From: Bordetella petrii
Lineage (GTDB): Bacteria; Pseudomonadota; Gammaproteobacteria; Burkholderiales; Burkholderiaceae_B
Length of the DNA stretch: 64,000 nt
Direction: 5' to 3'
NCBI RefSeq assembly: GCF_017356245.1
Contig: NZ_JAFMZZ010000001.1
Location: forward strand, 1,631,698 to 1,695,697
Shown: positions 35,345 to 45,656 of the stretch, one piece after another
How the letters are laid out: the number at the start of each line of letters is the position of its first letter
How positions within the stretch are numbered: position 1 is the first letter of the stretch
The notes under the pieces: model-generated
What the model saw: only the letters and a program-made list of their open reading frames with translations
Told to the model about the DNA's origin: nothing
The model's database searches: none
Translations under genes and position numbers: made by a program

Positions 35345-35801
35345 CCTGCAACACCGCCCGCGCGCTGGCAGTATCGAAACGCGGCGGCAGCATGCGCGCC
35401 GCCAGGGTTTCGTCGGCCGCGCCCGCCACATAGGTGGCGCCGGCCGCCTGCACCGCGCTGCGCAGGCCGGCCGTCGCGGCCGGCGGAAGGGCGCGCAAGT
35501 TCCAGAGCAGCTTGCCGCGGATGTCCGCGCCCACCTTGCCGTCGCTGAAGCGCTCTAGCGTGCGGTCGATTTCGCGCTGGCCCGGCAGCGCCAGCACCAC
35601 CACGTCCGATTCGCGCAGGGCCTCGTCGGCCGTGGCCGCCAGCGTGGCTGCGCCGCGGAAGGGTTCGCATTGCGCCGGCGCCTTGTCGAAGACGGTCAGG
35701 GCCAGTTCGGGCGGCGCGGCCGCCAGCAGCTTGCGGGCGGCCGCGCTGCCGGCCGTGCCCAGGCCGATGATGCCCACCCGGGGAGGCAGCGGCGCGGTCA
35801 T
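35328..35801 (-). CDS. Short Rossmann-fold protein, HIBADH N-domain-like
   Basis: 157 residues. GIIGLGTAGSAAARKLL at 10-26 is a GxGxxG dinucleotide-binding motif, and ESDVVVLALPGQREIDRTLE matches the N-terminal domain of beta-hydroxyacid dehydrogenases. The C-terminal all-helical domain with the catalytic lysine is missing (full-length proteins have about 290-300 residues), so it cannot be a complete enzyme of that family. Either it is a degraded remnant or a stand-alone regulatory or binding protein. Its ATG overlaps the PaaI-like stop by 4 bp, so it is still expressed as part of a TetR-PaaI operon. Confidence 0.65.
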   Translation of the reverse strand: MTAPLPPRVGIIGLGTAGSAAARKLLAAAPPELALTVFDKAPAQCEPFRGAATLAATADEALRESDVVVLALPGQREIDRTLERFSDGKVGADIRGKLLWNLRALPPAATAGLRSAVQAAGATYVAGAADETLAARMLPPRFDTASARAVLQAMRAA

Positions 35802-36226
35802 GGCGCCGGCACCGACCAGGTGCTGACAATATGGGCCACCGGTTCCGAGGCGTGCTCGCCGTGCAGCACGACTTCGCCGGCGGCCAGGCGGCCCGTTTTC
35901 AGCAGCCGCGCCTCGGCCACCACCGCGCCCGCGGGGCTCTTGCGCAGGAAATTGATGGTCAGGCTGGCCGTGACCGCCCCGGCTTGGCCTGTGGCGCCCA
36001 CCACCGCGGCATACAGCGCCAGGTCGGCCAGCCCCATCAGCATGGGGCCCGCCACGATGCCGCCCAGGCGCTGGTGGGCGTCGCGCGCCGGCAGAATGGC
36101 CCGCGCCGTGCCGTGGCCGATATCGGTGATCTGCACGCCCAGCACCTCGGCGAACGGATGCTGCTCGGCCAGCAGGCGGTGGAAATCCGCCACGCTGATG
36201 CGGGGCGTGGAAGAGGGCAGTGTCAT
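35798..36226 (-). CDS. PaaI-type hotdog-fold thioesterase
   Basis: 142 residues of the hotdog fold with the PaaI signature RLGGIVAGPMLMGLADLALY (usual HGGxxxxLxDxA, here with GGIVAGP) and TASLTINFLRKSPAG. It would hydrolyse an acyl- or aryl-CoA thioester. The start at 36226 gives a family-length protein; a longer frame overlapping the TetR gene has no support. Overlaps the TetR gene by 4 bp and probably belongs to its regulon. Confidence 0.82.
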   Translation of the reverse strand: MTLPSSTPRISVADFHRLLAEQHPFAEVLGVQITDIGHGTARAILPARDAHQRLGGIVAGPMLMGLADLALYAAVVGATGQAGAVTASLTINFLRKSPAGAVVAEARLLKTGRLAAGEVVLHGEHASEPVAHIVSTWSVPAP

Positions 36227-36840
36227 TGGCGTTGCTCCAGCGTCGTGCAGAAACGTTCCAGCAGCTCGTCGGCCTGCTGGCCCAGGGACTTCAGGCGGCG
36301 GGTATGAAACAGCAGCAGCAGGCCCATCAGGTATGTGAATACTTGCATCTGCTCCGCGGCTACGACATCGTCCGGCCACTGCTTGGCCAGGCGCAGGCCG
36401 TGGCCCAGCTGCGCCACGCAGCGGCGCAGGCGCACGTTCAGCCGCTCGTCCGCCTCGCGGCCCAGGCCCCGCGGGCCCAGCCCCTGGAACAGGTACATGC
36501 CCAGCGAGAACTCGGTGGCGCGCCCGGCGTAATACTGGAAGAAGGCCTCCACGACGCGACGCGCCGCCCCGGCGGGACTGCCGTCCAGGGCGTGGTCCAG
36601 CTGCCCGTGCAGCCTCGCCAGCGAAGCTTCGAGCAGCTCGGCATAAATGGCTTCTTTGCCGCCGAACCAGGGGTAGATGGCGCCCGTAGTGCAGCCGGCC
36701 TCTTTGGCGATGGCCCGCACCGTGGTCTTTTCCAGGCCATCGCGCTCGAACACCCGCTGCGCCGCTTCCAGGATAAGCTGGCGCCGCAGGGCAGTGAGCT
36801 GCTGCGCGCGCGTGGCGGCGGGGGCAAAGTCGGGTTCCAT
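36223..36840 (-). CDS. TetR-family transcriptional regulator
   Basis: 205 residues with an N-terminal TetR HTH at about 15-62 (RQLILEAAQRVFERDGLEKTT, AIAKEAGCTTGAIYPWFGGKEAI) and a helical ligand-binding domain. The start at 36840 is chosen because the HTH then lies at the family position; longer frames run through the putative operator. A 15-bp palindrome at 36878-36892 upstream is the likely autoregulatory site. It controls itself with the PaaI-like and Rossmann genes downstream. Confidence 0.87.
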   Translation of the reverse strand: MEPDFAPAATRAQQLTALRRQLILEAAQRVFERDGLEKTTVRAIAKEAGCTTGAIYPWFGGKEAIYAELLEASLARLHGQLDHALDGSPAGAARRVVEAFFQYYAGRATEFSLGMYLFQGLGPRGLGREADERLNVRLRRCVAQLGHGLRLAKQWPDDVVAAEQMQVFTYLMGLLLLFHTRRLKSLGQQADELLERFCTTLEQRQ

Positions 36841-37284
36841 ACAGGGCGGCAGGCGGAATATAGCGATGCTTCTATTTAATAACGTTGTTATTTCTGGCGC
36901 AATCATTGCATCCCGCCGCCCGCTCTTCCGGGGCCGACATAGATGTATCGAGTCTGTGCTGTCCTGTATCCAGGATTGTGCCGCGTTACCAAAGCAATAT
37001 TGGCGCCGGGGCTGCCAGTGTGCCGCGATCTCGCATGAAACGGCATGAATACTGGCTCCGGCCGGCATGCAGGGTAAACACTGAGACGGCTCCGCCCAGA
37101 TGTCCCGCATGTTGCAAGATACCAACATCACTGGCGCCGAACCGGCACTTTTCTGGCGGCGACCATAGCCAGTCCCTGGGTTTTTTGATGCAATAGCGTC
37201 AACTTCCCTTCGCGGAGTTAGGGGGGCGGCAGGCTGACGCAAGCATTGCTGCTCTTGTCACTCAAATCAACGGAGATTTCTTAA
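36841..37284. other. 444-bp gene-free region upstream of porin
   Basis: No credible coding frame was found. It holds the TetR-type palindrome at its left end and must hold the porin promoter and a long leader. A short hairpin (CCAG at 37169-37172, CTGG at 37176-37179) directly followed by a run of six T (37181-37186) could end a small transcript, but the stem is weak. I saw no convincing -35/-10 pair. Confidence 0.5.
36878..36892. promoter_or_regulatory. TetR operator-like palindrome
   Basis: AATAACGTTGTTATT, a perfect 6-bp dyad around GTT, sits 38 bp upstream of the TetR start in an otherwise GC-rich region. Dyads of this size and position are typical TetR-family operators. Confidence 0.55.
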
Positions 37285-38391
37285 ATGAAAAAGACTCTGC
37301 TCGCTGCCGCCCTGCTCGCCGGTTTCGCCGGTGTGGCCCAGGCAGAAACCTCGGTGACGCTGTACGGCCTCATCGACACCGGTATCGGCTACAACAAGGT
37401 CAAGGGCGACGGTTTCGATGGCAGCCGCATCGGCATGATCAACGGCGTGCAGAACGGTTCGCGCTGGGGCCTGCGTGGCACCGAAGATCTGGGTGACGGC
37501 CTGCAAGCCGTGTTCCAACTGGAAAGCGGCTTCAACTCCGGCAACGGTAGCTCCGCTCAAGGCGGCCGCCTGTTCGGTCGTCAAGCCACCATCGGTCTGC
37601 AAAGCGACAGCTGGGGCCGTCTGGACTTCGGTCGTCAAACCAACATCACGTCGAAGTACTTCGGCTCGATCGATCCGTTCGGCGCCGGCTTCGGCCAAGC
37701 CAACATCGGCATGGGCATCAGCGCCGCCAACACCGTTCGTTGGGACAACATGGTCATGTACCAGACCCCGTCCTACAGCGGCTTCCAGTTTGGCGTTGGC
37801 TACTCGTTCAGCGTGGATGACGAGGCTGCCGACGACCGCGTTGGCTTCCGCACCGCCGACAACGTCCGTGGCATCACCACCGGCCTGCGTTACGTGAACG
37901 GCCCGCTGAACGTCGCTCTGTCGTACGACCAGCTGAACGCCTCGAACAACCAGGCTCAAGAGCAAGTCGACGCCACCCCGCGTTCGTACGGCATCGGCGG
38001 TTCGTATGACTTCGAAGTGGTCAAGCTCTCGCTGGCCTACGCCCGCACCACCGACGGCTGGTTCGGCGGCCAAGGCATCAACGGCGTTGACGGCACCGTC
38101 CTGACCTCGAACGTCTTCGCTGACGGCTTCAAGGCCAATTCGTACATGGTCGGCCTGTCGGCCCCCATCGGCGGCGCTTCGAAGCTGTTCGGTTCGTGGC
38201 AGATGGTTGACCCCAGCAACGACAAGCTGACTGGCGGCGAAGAAAAGATGAACGTCTTCTCGCTGGGCTACACCTACGACCTGTCCAAGCGCACCAACCT
38301 GTACGCTTACGGTTCGTACGCCAAGAACTATGCCTTCATCGACGACGTGAAGAGCACGGCTGTCGGCGTCGGTATCCGTCACCGCTTCTAA
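37285..38391 (+). CDS. Trimeric outer-membrane porin
   Basis: 368 residues: signal peptide [20 protein letters not shown] (cleavage after 20), then [17 protein letters not shown], the standard betaproteobacterial general porin start, and a C-terminal beta-strand ending VGIRHRF with terminal phenylalanine for BAM recognition. [22 protein letters not shown] is the next conserved stretch. Codons differ from neighbours, with many GCT, CGT and GGT, as in very highly expressed genes. GGAG ribosome-binding site about 10 bases upstream. A strong terminator follows, so it is transcribed apart from nuoA. I recall the same porin-nuoA order in Bordetella pertussis. Confidence 0.95.
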   Translation: MKKTLLAAALLAGFAGVAQAETSVTLYGLIDTGIGYNKVKGDGFDGSRIGMINGVQNGSRWGLRGTEDLGDGLQAVFQLESGFNSGNGSSAQGGRLFGRQATIGLQSDSWGRLDFGRQTNITSKYFGSIDPFGAGFGQANIGMGISAANTVRWDNMVMYQTPSYSGFQFGVGYSFSVDDEAADDRVGFRTADNVRGITTGLRYVNGPLNVALSYDQLNASNNQAQEQVDATPRSYGIGGSYDFEVVKLSLAYARTTDGWFGGQGINGVDGTVLTSNVFADGFKANSYMVGLSAPIGGASKLFGSWQMVDPSNDKLTGGEEKMNVFSLGYTYDLSKRTNLYAYGSYAKNYAFIDDVKSTAVGVGIRHRF

Positions 38392-38455
38392 TCGGCTGCG
38401 GGGCGCAAGCCCCGCTTCGATTCCAAGCGCGCAGGCAGGCTTCGGCCGGCCTGCA

Positions 38456-38482
38456 AAAAGCCACCCTTCGGGGTGGCTTTTT
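38456..38482 (+). terminator. Rho-independent terminator after porin gene
   Basis: Stem AAAAAGCCACC(C)/(G)GGTGGCTTTTT with a TTCG tetraloop: a strong intrinsic terminator with a five-T tail, 65 bp past the porin stop. The symmetric A and T tracts would let it work on both strands. A smaller hairpin (GCGGGGC/GCCCCGC, 38398-38415) precedes it. Confidence 0.9.
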
Positions 38483-38532
38483 CGTTCCTGCCGAAGGTCA
38501 ATGCTTTCTTGTTTTCGAGCTGCCAGGTTCAG

Positions 38533-38560
38533 CGGACAGTCACTTAGCAAATGCTACAAT
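38533..38560 (+). promoter_or_regulatory. Predicted sigma-70 promoter of nuo operon
   Basis: CGGACA (38533-38538), a 16-bp spacer and TACAAT (38555-38560), 31 bp before the nuoA ATG. The -10 matches the consensus in five of six positions and lies just after the porin terminator, where the operon promoter is expected. Confidence 0.55.
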
Positions 38561-38591
38561 CTGAAGGTTTGCGCATTTGACGGACGCCAGA

Positions 38592-38951
38592 ATGAACTTG
38601 CAACAGTATTTTCCCGTCCTGCTGTTTATTGCGGTGGCTACCCTCATCGGGTTTGCGCTGCTGACGGCAGGTTCGCTCCTGGGGCCGCGGCGTCCCTATG
38701 CCGAAAAACTTTCGGCCTACGAGTGCGGCTTCGAAGCCTTCGAAGACGCCCGCATGAAGTTCGATGTGCGCTATTACCTGGTCGCCATCCTCTTCATTCT
38801 GTTCGACCTCGAAATCGCCTTCCTGTTCCCCTGGGCCATTGCCCACGGCACGGTCGGCCTGGTCGGCTTCTGGACCGTCATGGTCTTCCTGGCGGTCCTC
38901 ACGGTCGGCTTCATCTACGAATGGAAAAAGGGCGCGCTGGACTGGGAATAA
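38592..38951 (+). CDS. nuoA: NADH-quinone oxidoreductase subunit A
   Basis: 119 residues, three predicted membrane helices. [32 protein letters not shown] is the conserved NuoA core with the redox-sensitive cysteine loop that contributes to the quinone site at the membrane-arm junction. The ATG at 38592 gives the standard N-terminus; a TTG five codons earlier is unlikely. First gene of a 14-gene complex I operon running to 53245. Confidence 0.97.
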   Translation: MNLQQYFPVLLFIAVATLIGFALLTAGSLLGPRRPYAEKLSAYECGFEAFEDARMKFDVRYYLVAILFILFDLEIAFLFPWAIAHGTVGLVGFWTVMVFLAVLTVGFIYEWKKGALDWE

Positions 38952-38980
38952 CCCACGTCTTTCCGCTATCAGAGACCAAT

Positions 38981-39457
38981 ATGGCTATAGACGGCATCCT
39001 CAAGCAAGGTTTTATCACTACCAGTGCCGACAAGTTCCTCAACTGGGCAAAAACAGGCTCGATGTGGCCCATGACCTTCGGCCTGGCCTGTTGCGCGGTC
39101 GAAATGATGCACGCCGGCGCGGCGCGCTACGACCTCGACCAGTTCGGCATCATTTTCCGCCCCAGCCCGCGCCAGTCCGACCTGATGATCGTGGCCGGCA
39201 CGCTGTGCAACAAAATGGCGCCGGCGCTGCGCAAGGTCTACGACCAGATGCCCGAGCCGCGCTGGGTCGTGTCCATGGGCTCGTGTGCCAACGGGGGCGG
39301 GTACTACCACTACTCGTATTCGGTGGTGCGCGGCTGCGATCGCATCGTGCCGGTCGATGTCTACGTGCCGGGCTGTCCGCCCACGGCCGAAGCGCTGGTC
39401 TATGGGCTGCTGCAAATGCAGAACAAGATCCGCCTGACCAACACCATTGCCCGCTGA
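38981..39457 (+). CDS. nuoB: NADH-quinone oxidoreductase subunit B
   Basis: 158 residues, binds the terminal [4Fe-4S] cluster N2 that reduces quinone. Ligands are visible: adjacent C37-C38 in [12 protein letters not shown] in SMGSCANGG and C in [11 protein letters not shown]. The start at 38981 gives [11 protein letters not shown], the usual N-terminus, 29 bp after nuoA. Confidence 0.97.
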   Translation: MAIDGILKQGFITTSADKFLNWAKTGSMWPMTFGLACCAVEMMHAGAARYDLDQFGIIFRPSPRQSDLMIVAGTLCNKMAPALRKVYDQMPEPRWVVSMGSCANGGGYYHYSYSVVRGCDRIVPVDVYVPGCPPTAEALVYGLLQMQNKIRLTNTIAR

Positions 39458-39524
39458 CCGCACCGGCGCCGGCAATACGTTTGGCCGGCGCCCCGCGTCA
39501 GCATATCGGTTTACCTAAGCGATC

Positions 39525-40154
39525 ATGACGATGACCAGGCTCGAAACCCTGAAACACAACCTGCAGGCCGCGCTGGGGGCGGAAATCGCCCTGACCGAAG
39601 CGCTCGGCGAATTCACGCTGGAAGTGCCGGCCGACCAATGGCTGGCCGTCTGCAACAAACTGCGCGCCGATGCCAGCCTGAGCTTCGAAACCTGCATCGA
39701 CCTGTGCGGCGTCGACTACCTCACCTGGGGCAATGGCAGCCGCCAGGCCGGTGAAGAAAAGGTCGCCGGCGTGCAGCGTTCGCGCTACGCCGTGGTGGTG
39801 CACCTGCTGTCCATCGCGCACAACTGGCGCCTGCGCGTGCGCACCTGGGCCCCCGACGACGACTTCCCCATGGTGGGCTCGCTGATCGATTGCTGGCCCG
39901 GCGTGAACTGGTTCGAACGCGAAGCCTTCGACCTGTACGGCATTGTCTTCGAAGGCCACCCCGACCTGCGCCGCATCCTTACCGACTACGGCTTCATCGG
40001 CCATCCGTTCCGCAAAGACTTCCCCCTGTCGGGCACGGTCGAAATGCGCTACGACCCCGAACAGAAGCGCGTCATCTACCAGCCGGTCACCATCGATCCG
40101 CGCGAAATCACCCCGCGCGTCGTGCGTGAAGACTCCTACGGCCTGGGGCGTTAA
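39525..40154 (+). CDS. nuoC: NADH-quinone oxidoreductase subunit C
   Basis: 209 residues, a peripheral-arm scaffold subunit. Conserved ERE(A)[36 protein letters not shown] is present near 125-165. It is a free-standing gene, not fused to nuoD as in Escherichia coli, matching betaproteobacterial complex I. Start could be the second ATG two codons in (39531). Confidence 0.96.
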   Translation: MTMTRLETLKHNLQAALGAEIALTEALGEFTLEVPADQWLAVCNKLRADASLSFETCIDLCGVDYLTWGNGSRQAGEEKVAGVQRSRYAVVVHLLSIAHNWRLRVRTWAPDDDFPMVGSLIDCWPGVNWFEREAFDLYGIVFEGHPDLRRILTDYGFIGHPFRKDFPLSGTVEMRYDPEQKRVIYQPVTIDPREITPRVVREDSYGLGR

Positions 40155-40157
40155 ATC

Positions 40158-41414
40158 ATGGCAGAAATCAAGAACTACACCCTGAACTTCGGCCCGCAGC
40201 ACCCGGCCGCGCACGGTGTGCTGCGCCTGGTGCTCGAGCTCGACGGCGAAGTCATCCAGCGCGCCGACCCGCACATCGGCCTGCTGCACCGCGCCACCGA
40301 AAAACTGGCCGAGCACAAGACCTACATCCAGGCGCTGCCCTACATGGACCGCCTCGATTACGTCTCCATGATGTGCAACGAGCACGCGTACGTCATGGCC
40401 ATCGAAAAGCTGCTGGGCATCGAGCCGCCGCTGCGCGCGCAATACATCCGCGTCATGTTCGACGAGATCACGCGCCTGCTCAACCACCTGATGTCGCTGG
40501 GCTCGCACGCGCTCGACGTGGGCGCCATGGCCGTGTTCCTGTATGCCTTCCGCGAACGCGAAGACCTGATGGACTGCTACGAAGCCGTCTCGGGCGCGCG
40601 AATGCACGCGGCCTACTACCGGCCGGGCGGCGTCTACCGCGACCTGCCCGACGCCATGCCGCAGTACGGCGAAAGCAGCAAGTACCGCGGCGAGAAAGAC
40701 ATGCGCATCATGAACGACGCGCGTTCGGGTTCGCTGCTCGATTTCATCGAAGATTTCACCAACCGGTTCCCGGCCTGCATCGACGAATACGAAACCCTGC
40801 TCACCGACAACCGCATCTGGAAGCAGCGCCTGGTCGGCATCGGCGTGGTCGACCCCGAACGCGCCAAGGCGCTGGGCTTCACCGGCCCCATGCTGCGCGG
40901 TTCCGGCGTGGCCTGGGACCTGCGCAAGATGCAGCCCTACGAAGTCTACGATCTGGTCGAATTCGACGTGCCCGTCGGCGTCAACGGCGACTGCTACGAC
41001 CGCTACCTGGTGCGCATCGCCGAAATGCGCGAAAGCAACCGCATCATCCGCCAGTGCGTCGAATGGCTGCGCAACAACCCGGGTCCGGTCATGATCGAGA
41101 ACCACAAGGTTGCGCCGCCCAGCCGCACCGGCATGAAAACCAACATGGAAGACCTGATCCACCATTTCAAGCTCTTCACTGAAGGTTTCCACGTGCCGCC
41201 GGGCGAAGCTTTCGCCTCGGTCGAACACCCGAAAGGCGAATTCGGCATCTACCTGGTGTCCGACGGCGCCAACAAGCCTTACCGCCTGAAGATTCGGGCG
41301 CCGGGCTTTGCCCACCTGCAATCGCTCGATGAAATGGCGCGCGGCCACATGATCGCCGACGCCGTCACCATCATCGGCACACAGGACATCGTTTTCGGCG
41401 AAATCGACCGCTGA
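40158..41414 (+). CDS. nuoD: NADH-quinone oxidoreductase subunit D
   Basis: 418 residues, the 49-kDa homologue that forms the quinone cavity with Nuo[22 protein letters not shown] at 11-31 includes the histidines near the quinone head, and the C-terminus ends [12 protein letters not shown] as in the family. Only 3 bp separate it from the nuoC stop. Confidence 0.97.
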   Translation: MAEIKNYTLNFGPQHPAAHGVLRLVLELDGEVIQRADPHIGLLHRATEKLAEHKTYIQALPYMDRLDYVSMMCNEHAYVMAIEKLLGIEPPLRAQYIRVMFDEITRLLNHLMSLGSHALDVGAMAVFLYAFREREDLMDCYEAVSGARMHAAYYRPGGVYRDLPDAMPQYGESSKYRGEKDMRIMNDARSGSLLDFIEDFTNRFPACIDEYETLLTDNRIWKQRLVGIGVVDPERAKALGFTGPMLRGSGVAWDLRKMQPYEVYDLVEFDVPVGVNGDCYDRYLVRIAEMRESNRIIRQCVEWLRNNPGPVMIENHKVAPPSRTGMKTNMEDLIHHFKLFTEGFHVPPGEAFASVEHPKGEFGIYLVSDGANKPYRLKIRAPGFAHLQSLDEMARGHMIADAVTIIGTQDIVFGEIDR

Positions 41415-41453
41415 CCACCAGCCCGAACGCCCCGCATAACCCGGATTCAAACT

Positions 41454-41948
41454 ATGCTGCTTTCCGAACAGGCCTACCAGAAAATCGATCGGGAACTCGC
41501 CAAGTTCCCGGCCGACCAGCGGCAGTCGGCCATCATGGCTTCGCTTGCCATCGCGCAAGAAGAAAAAGGCTGGCTGTCCCCCGAAGTCCTTGAAGACGTG
41601 GCCAACTACATCGGCGTGCCGCCCATCGCGGTGCAGGAAGTCGCCACGTTCTACAACATGTTCGATATCAAGCCGGTCGGCAAGCACAAGATCGCGGTTT
41701 GCACGAACCTGCCCTGTGCCTTGCGCGACGGCGAAAAAGCCGGCGACTTCCTCAAGCGCAAGCTCGGCGTCGACTATCGCGAAACCACGCCCGACGGCCT
41801 GTTCACGCTGGTCGAGGGCGAATGCATGGGCGCCTGCGGCGATTCCCCCGTGCTCATCGTCAACAACAAGCATATGTGCGTGCGCATGACCGAAGAAAAA
41901 ATCGATGCGCTGGTTCAGGGCCTGAAGGCCCAGGGAGAGTCGGCATGA
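41454..41948 (+). CDS. nuoE: NADH-quinone oxidoreductase subunit E
   Basis: 164 residues; thioredoxin-like fold binding the [2Fe-2S] cluster N1a through CTNLPC (C-x4-C) and GECMGAC (C-x3-C). Part of the NADH dehydrogenase module with NuoF and NuoG. Its TGA overlaps the nuoF ATG. Confidence 0.97.
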   Translation: MLLSEQAYQKIDRELAKFPADQRQSAIMASLAIAQEEKGWLSPEVLEDVANYIGVPPIAVQEVATFYNMFDIKPVGKHKIAVCTNLPCALRDGEKAGDFLKRKLGVDYRETTPDGLFTLVEGECMGACGDSPVLIVNNKHMCVRMTEEKIDALVQGLKAQGESA

Positions 41949-43312
41949 ACGCGCCCGACCTGTACAAGACCCTGGCGCAGGGGCTCGATCCCAACCCCCT
42001 GAACGACCTGTCCAATTCCATGTGCCTGCACGGCCGGCACATCGGGCCGCAGATCCTGGCCGACCTCGACGGCAGCAACTGGCACCTGCAAGACTACGTG
42101 CAGCGCGGCGGCTACGAGGCCTTGCGCAAGATCCTGTCGTCCGGCATGAAGCCCGAAGACGTCATCGCCGAAGTCAAGGCCTCGGGCCTGCGCGGCCGCG
42201 GCGGCGCGGGCTTTCCCACCGGCCTGAAGTGGAGCTTCATGCCGCGCGCCTTCCCGGGCCAGAAGTACCTGGTGTGCAATTCCGACGAAGGCGAGCCCGG
42301 CACCTTCAAAGACCGCGACATCCTGCGCTTCAACCCGCACATCGTGATCGAAGGCATGGCCATCGCCGCCTACGCCATGGGCATCAGCGTCGGCTACAAC
42401 TACATCCACGGCGAAATCTTCGAAGTGTACGAACGCTTCGAAGAAGCCCTGGAAGAAGCTCGCGCCGCCGGCTTCCTGGGCGACAAGATCCTGGGTTCCG
42501 AGTTCAGCTTCCAGCTGCATGCCTTCCACGGCTACGGCGCGTACATCTGCGGCGAGGAAACCGCGCTGCTCGAATCGCTGGAAGGCAAGAAGGGCCAGCC
42601 GCGCTTCAAGCCGCCGTTTCCCGCCAGCTTCGGCCTGTACGGCAAGCCCACCACCATCAACAACACCGAAACCTTCGCGGCGGTGCCCTGGATCATCCGC
42701 AACGGCGGCCAGGCCTATCTCGAAGTCGGCAAGCCCAACAACGGCGGCACCAAGGTGTTCTCGATCACGGGCGACGTCGAACGTCCGGGCAACTACGAAA
42801 TCCCGCTGGGCACGCCGTTCGCCAAGCTGCTCGAGCTGGCCGGCGGCATGCGCGGCGGCAAGAAGCTCAAGGCCGTCATTCCGGGCGGCTCCAGCGCTCC
42901 GGTGCTGCCGGCCGACATCATGATGGACACCACCATGGACTACGACGCCATCGCCAAGGCGGGCTCCATGCTGGGGTCGGGCGCGGTCATCGTCATGGAC
43001 GAAACCCGCTGCATGGTGAAGTCGCTGCTGCGGCTGTCGTATTTCTATTTCGAAGAAAGCTGCGGCCAGTGCACACCGTGCCGTGAAGGCACCGGCTGGC
43101 TCTACCGCATGGTCCATCGCATCGAACACGGCCAGGGTCGCCAGGAAGACCTCGACCTGCTCGACAGCGTGGCCGGCAACATCATGGGCCGCACGATCTG
43201 CGCCCTGGGCGATGCCGCCGCCATGCCGGTGCGCGGCTTCCTCAAGCACTATCGCGACGAATTCGCGCACCACATCGAACACAAGTCGTGTGTGGTCCCG
43301 CAATATCTGTAG
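41945..43312 (+). CDS. nuoF: NADH-quinone oxidoreductase subunit F
   Basis: 455 residues; binds NADH, FMN and cluster N3. [13 protein letters not shown] near 82-94 is the FMN/NADH loop, and [15 protein letters not shown] gives three cluster cysteines with a fourth in [15 protein letters not shown] oxidation by complex I starts here. ATGA overlap with nuoE. Confidence 0.97.
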   Translation: MNAPDLYKTLAQGLDPNPLNDLSNSMCLHGRHIGPQILADLDGSNWHLQDYVQRGGYEALRKILSSGMKPEDVIAEVKASGLRGRGGAGFPTGLKWSFMPRAFPGQKYLVCNSDEGEPGTFKDRDILRFNPHIVIEGMAIAAYAMGISVGYNYIHGEIFEVYERFEEALEEARAAGFLGDKILGSEFSFQLHAFHGYGAYICGEETALLESLEGKKGQPRFKPPFPASFGLYGKPTTINNTETFAAVPWIIRNGGQAYLEVGKPNNGGTKVFSITGDVERPGNYEIPLGTPFAKLLELAGGMRGGKKLKAVIPGGSSAPVLPADIMMDTTMDYDAIAKAGSMLGSGAVIVMDETRCMVKSLLRLSYFYFEESCGQCTPCREGTGWLYRMVHRIEHGQGRQEDLDLLDSVAGNIMGRTICALGDAAAMPVRGFLKHYRDEFAHHIEHKSCVVPQYL

Positions 43313-43327
43313 GTCTCAGGAACAGCA

Positions 43328-45655
43328 ATGGTTGAACTAACCGTCGACGGCAATCAGGTCGAAGTCCCCGAGGGCAGCATGGTGATGCATGCGGCCCAGA
43401 AGCTCGGCCTGTATGTGCCGCATTTCTGCTACCACAAGAAACTGTCCATCGCGGCCAACTGCCGCATGTGCCTGGTTGAAGTGGAAAAGGCGCCCAAGGC
43501 GCTGCCCGCCTGCGCCACGCCTGCCACCAATGGCATGGTGGTGCACACCTGCTCTGAAAAAGCCAAGGCCGCCCAGAAGTCGGTCATGGAATTCCTGCTG
43601 ATCAACCACCCGCTCGATTGCCCCATCTGCGATCAGGGCGGCGAGTGCCAGCTGCAGGATCTGGCGGTGGGCTACGGCGGCTCGACTTCGCGCTATCGCG
43701 AAGAAAAGCGCGTGGTCTTCCACAAAGACCTCGGCCCGCTGGTGTCGGCCGAAGAAATGGCCCGCTGCATCCATTGCACGCGCTGCGTGCGCTTCGGCCA
43801 GGAAATCGGCGGCCTGATGGAACTGGGCATGCTGGGCCGCGGCGAGCATTCCGAGATCACCTCGTTCGTGGGCCGCTCGGTCGAGTCCGAACTGTCGGGC
43901 AACATGATCGACCTCTGTCCCGTGGGCGCGCTGACCTCCAAGCCGTTCCGCTACACGGCCCGCACCTGGGAACTGGCGCGCCGCCGCGCGGTCAGTCCGC
44001 ACGACAGCCTGGGCGCCAACCTGGTCATCCAGGTCAAGGGCGACCGCGTCATGCGGGTGGTGCCGTTCGAAGACGAAGCGCTCAACGAGTGCTGGATCAG
44101 CGACCGCGACCGCTTCTCGTACGAAGGCCTCAACAGCGAAGACCGCCTGGCCGCGCCCATGATCAAGGGCGCCGACGGCCAATGGCAGGAAGCCTCGTGG
44201 GCCGACGCGCTGCAGGCCGTGGCGCAAGGCCTGTCGCGGGTGCGCGACAGCCATGGCGGCGGCCAGATCGGCGCCCTGGCGGCCGAATACGCCACCACCG
44301 AAGAATTCGCGCTGCTGGGCCGCCTGGTGCGCGCCCTGGGCTCCGAGAACATCGATTTCCGTCTGCGCCAAACCGATCCCGGCTTCGACGCGGCCCTGTC
44401 CGGCGCCCCCTGGCTGGGCATGCCGGTGGCCGATCTCGACGCGCTCGATCGCGTGCTGGTGGTGGGCTCGTTCCTGCGCAAAGACCATCCCCTGATGGCG
44501 CAGCGCCTGCGCCAGGCCGCCAAGCGCGGCACGCAGGTCCTGCTGGTCGACAGCGCGGCCGACGACCCCCTCATGCCGGTCGCTGCGCGCATCACCGTGG
44601 CGCCGTCCGGCCTGCCTCAGGCGCTGGCCCAGGTGGCCGTGGCGCTGGCCCAGGCCAAAGAACAGCCGGTGCCGGCCGAATTCGCCGGCGTCACGCCCGA
44701 TGAAAACGCCAAGCTGGTTGCCGCCAGCCTGGCTTCGGGCTCGAACGTCGCCGTGCTGATGGGCAACATGGCCGTGGCCGCGCCGCAGGCCTCGCTGCTG
44801 GCCGCCAATGCGCGCAGCGTGGCCGACCTGGCCGGCGCGCGCTTCGGCTTCCTGACGTCGGGCGGCAATACGGTGGGCGGCTACCTGGCCGGCGCCGTGC
44901 CGGGGCAGGGCGGCAAAACCGCCGCCGCCATGCTGGCCGAGCCGCTCAAGGCCTACATCGTGCTGCACGCCGAGCCGTCCCTGGATGCCGACAACGGCCC
45001 GCAGGCCGTGGCCGCGCTGCGCGGCGCCGAGTTCGCCGTCGCCCTGACCCCGTACGCATCGGCCGCGCAAGACTGGGCCGACGTCATGCTGCCGGTTGCC
45101 CCGTTCACCGAAACCTCGGGCACCTTCGTCAATGCGCAGGGCCTGCCGCAGAGCTTCAAGGGCACGGTGGCGCCGCTGGGCCAGACCCGTCCGGGCTGGA
45201 AGGTGCTGCGCGTGCTGGGCAATGTGCTGCAGCTGCAGGGCTTCGAAGACGAAACTTCCGAATCGGTGCGCGATACCGCCCTGGCGGGCGGCGTCGAAAG
45301 CCGTCTGTCCAACGACATCAAGGCCGCGCGCGGGCTGGGGCAAGCCGCGGCGGGCCTCGAGCGCGTCGCCGACGTGCCCATCTACCGCAGCGATGCCATG
45401 GTGCGCCGCTCCGGGCCGTTGCAGGATGCGCCCGCCTCGCAGGCGCCCACCGCGCGCATGAACGGCGCCACGCTGGCCGGCCTGGGGCTGGCTGCCGGGG
45501 TCCGGGTGCGCGTTACCGGCCCGGCCGGCTCGGCCGAGCTCGAAACCGTGCAAGACGACGCCGTGGCCGACCGCGCGGTGCGCATTTCGGCGGCATTCGA
45601 GCAAACCGCCGCCCTGGGCGGCGCCTTCGGTGAAATCAGCGTGGAGCGTGCCTGA
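43328..45655 (+). CDS. nuoG: NADH-quinone oxidoreductase subunit G
   Basis: 775 residues, shorter than the 908 of E. coli, as expected for the alpha/betaproteobacterial form. The N-terminal ferredoxin-like part carries the ligands of N1b (CYHK...CRMC...C), the His-Cys cluster N5 and N4 ([24 protein letters not shown]). The rest is a molybdopterin-oxidoreductase-like domain without an obvious cofactor role. It conducts electrons from NuoF towards NuoI. Confidence 0.96.
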   Translation: MVELTVDGNQVEVPEGSMVMHAAQKLGLYVPHFCYHKKLSIAANCRMCLVEVEKAPKALPACATPATNGMVVHTCSEKAKAAQKSVMEFLLINHPLDCPICDQGGECQLQDLAVGYGGSTSRYREEKRVVFHKDLGPLVSAEEMARCIHCTRCVRFGQEIGGLMELGMLGRGEHSEITSFVGRSVESELSGNMIDLCPVGALTSKPFRYTARTWELARRRAVSPHDSLGANLVIQVKGDRVMRVVPFEDEALNECWISDRDRFSYEGLNSEDRLAAPMIKGADGQWQEASWADALQAVAQGLSRVRDSHGGGQIGALAAEYATTEEFALLGRLVRALGSENIDFRLRQTDPGFDAALSGAPWLGMPVADLDALDRVLVVGSFLRKDHPLMAQRLRQAAKRGTQVLLVDSAADDPLMPVAARITVAPSGLPQALAQVAVALAQAKEQPVPAEFAGVTPDENAKLVAASLASGSNVAVLMGNMAVAAPQASLLAANARSVADLAGARFGFLTSGGNTVGGYLAGAVPGQGGKTAAAMLAEPLKAYIVLHAEPSLDADNGPQAVAALRGAEFAVALTPYASAAQDWADVMLPVAPFTETSGTFVNAQGLPQSFKGTVAPLGQTRPGWKVLRVLGNVLQLQGFEDETSESVRDTALAGGVESRLSNDIKAARGLGQAAAGLERVADVPIYRSDAMVRRSGPLQDAPASQAPTARMNGATLAGLGLAAGVRVRVTGPAGSAELETVQDDAVADRAVRISAAFEQTAALGGAFGEISVERA

Positions 45656-45656
45656 C

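Noticed and set aside
37120..37190. Small RNA gene ending at the T6 run upstream of the porin
   Set aside because: The stem before the T-run is only 4 bp and no convincing promoter was found; kept only as a remark on the region.
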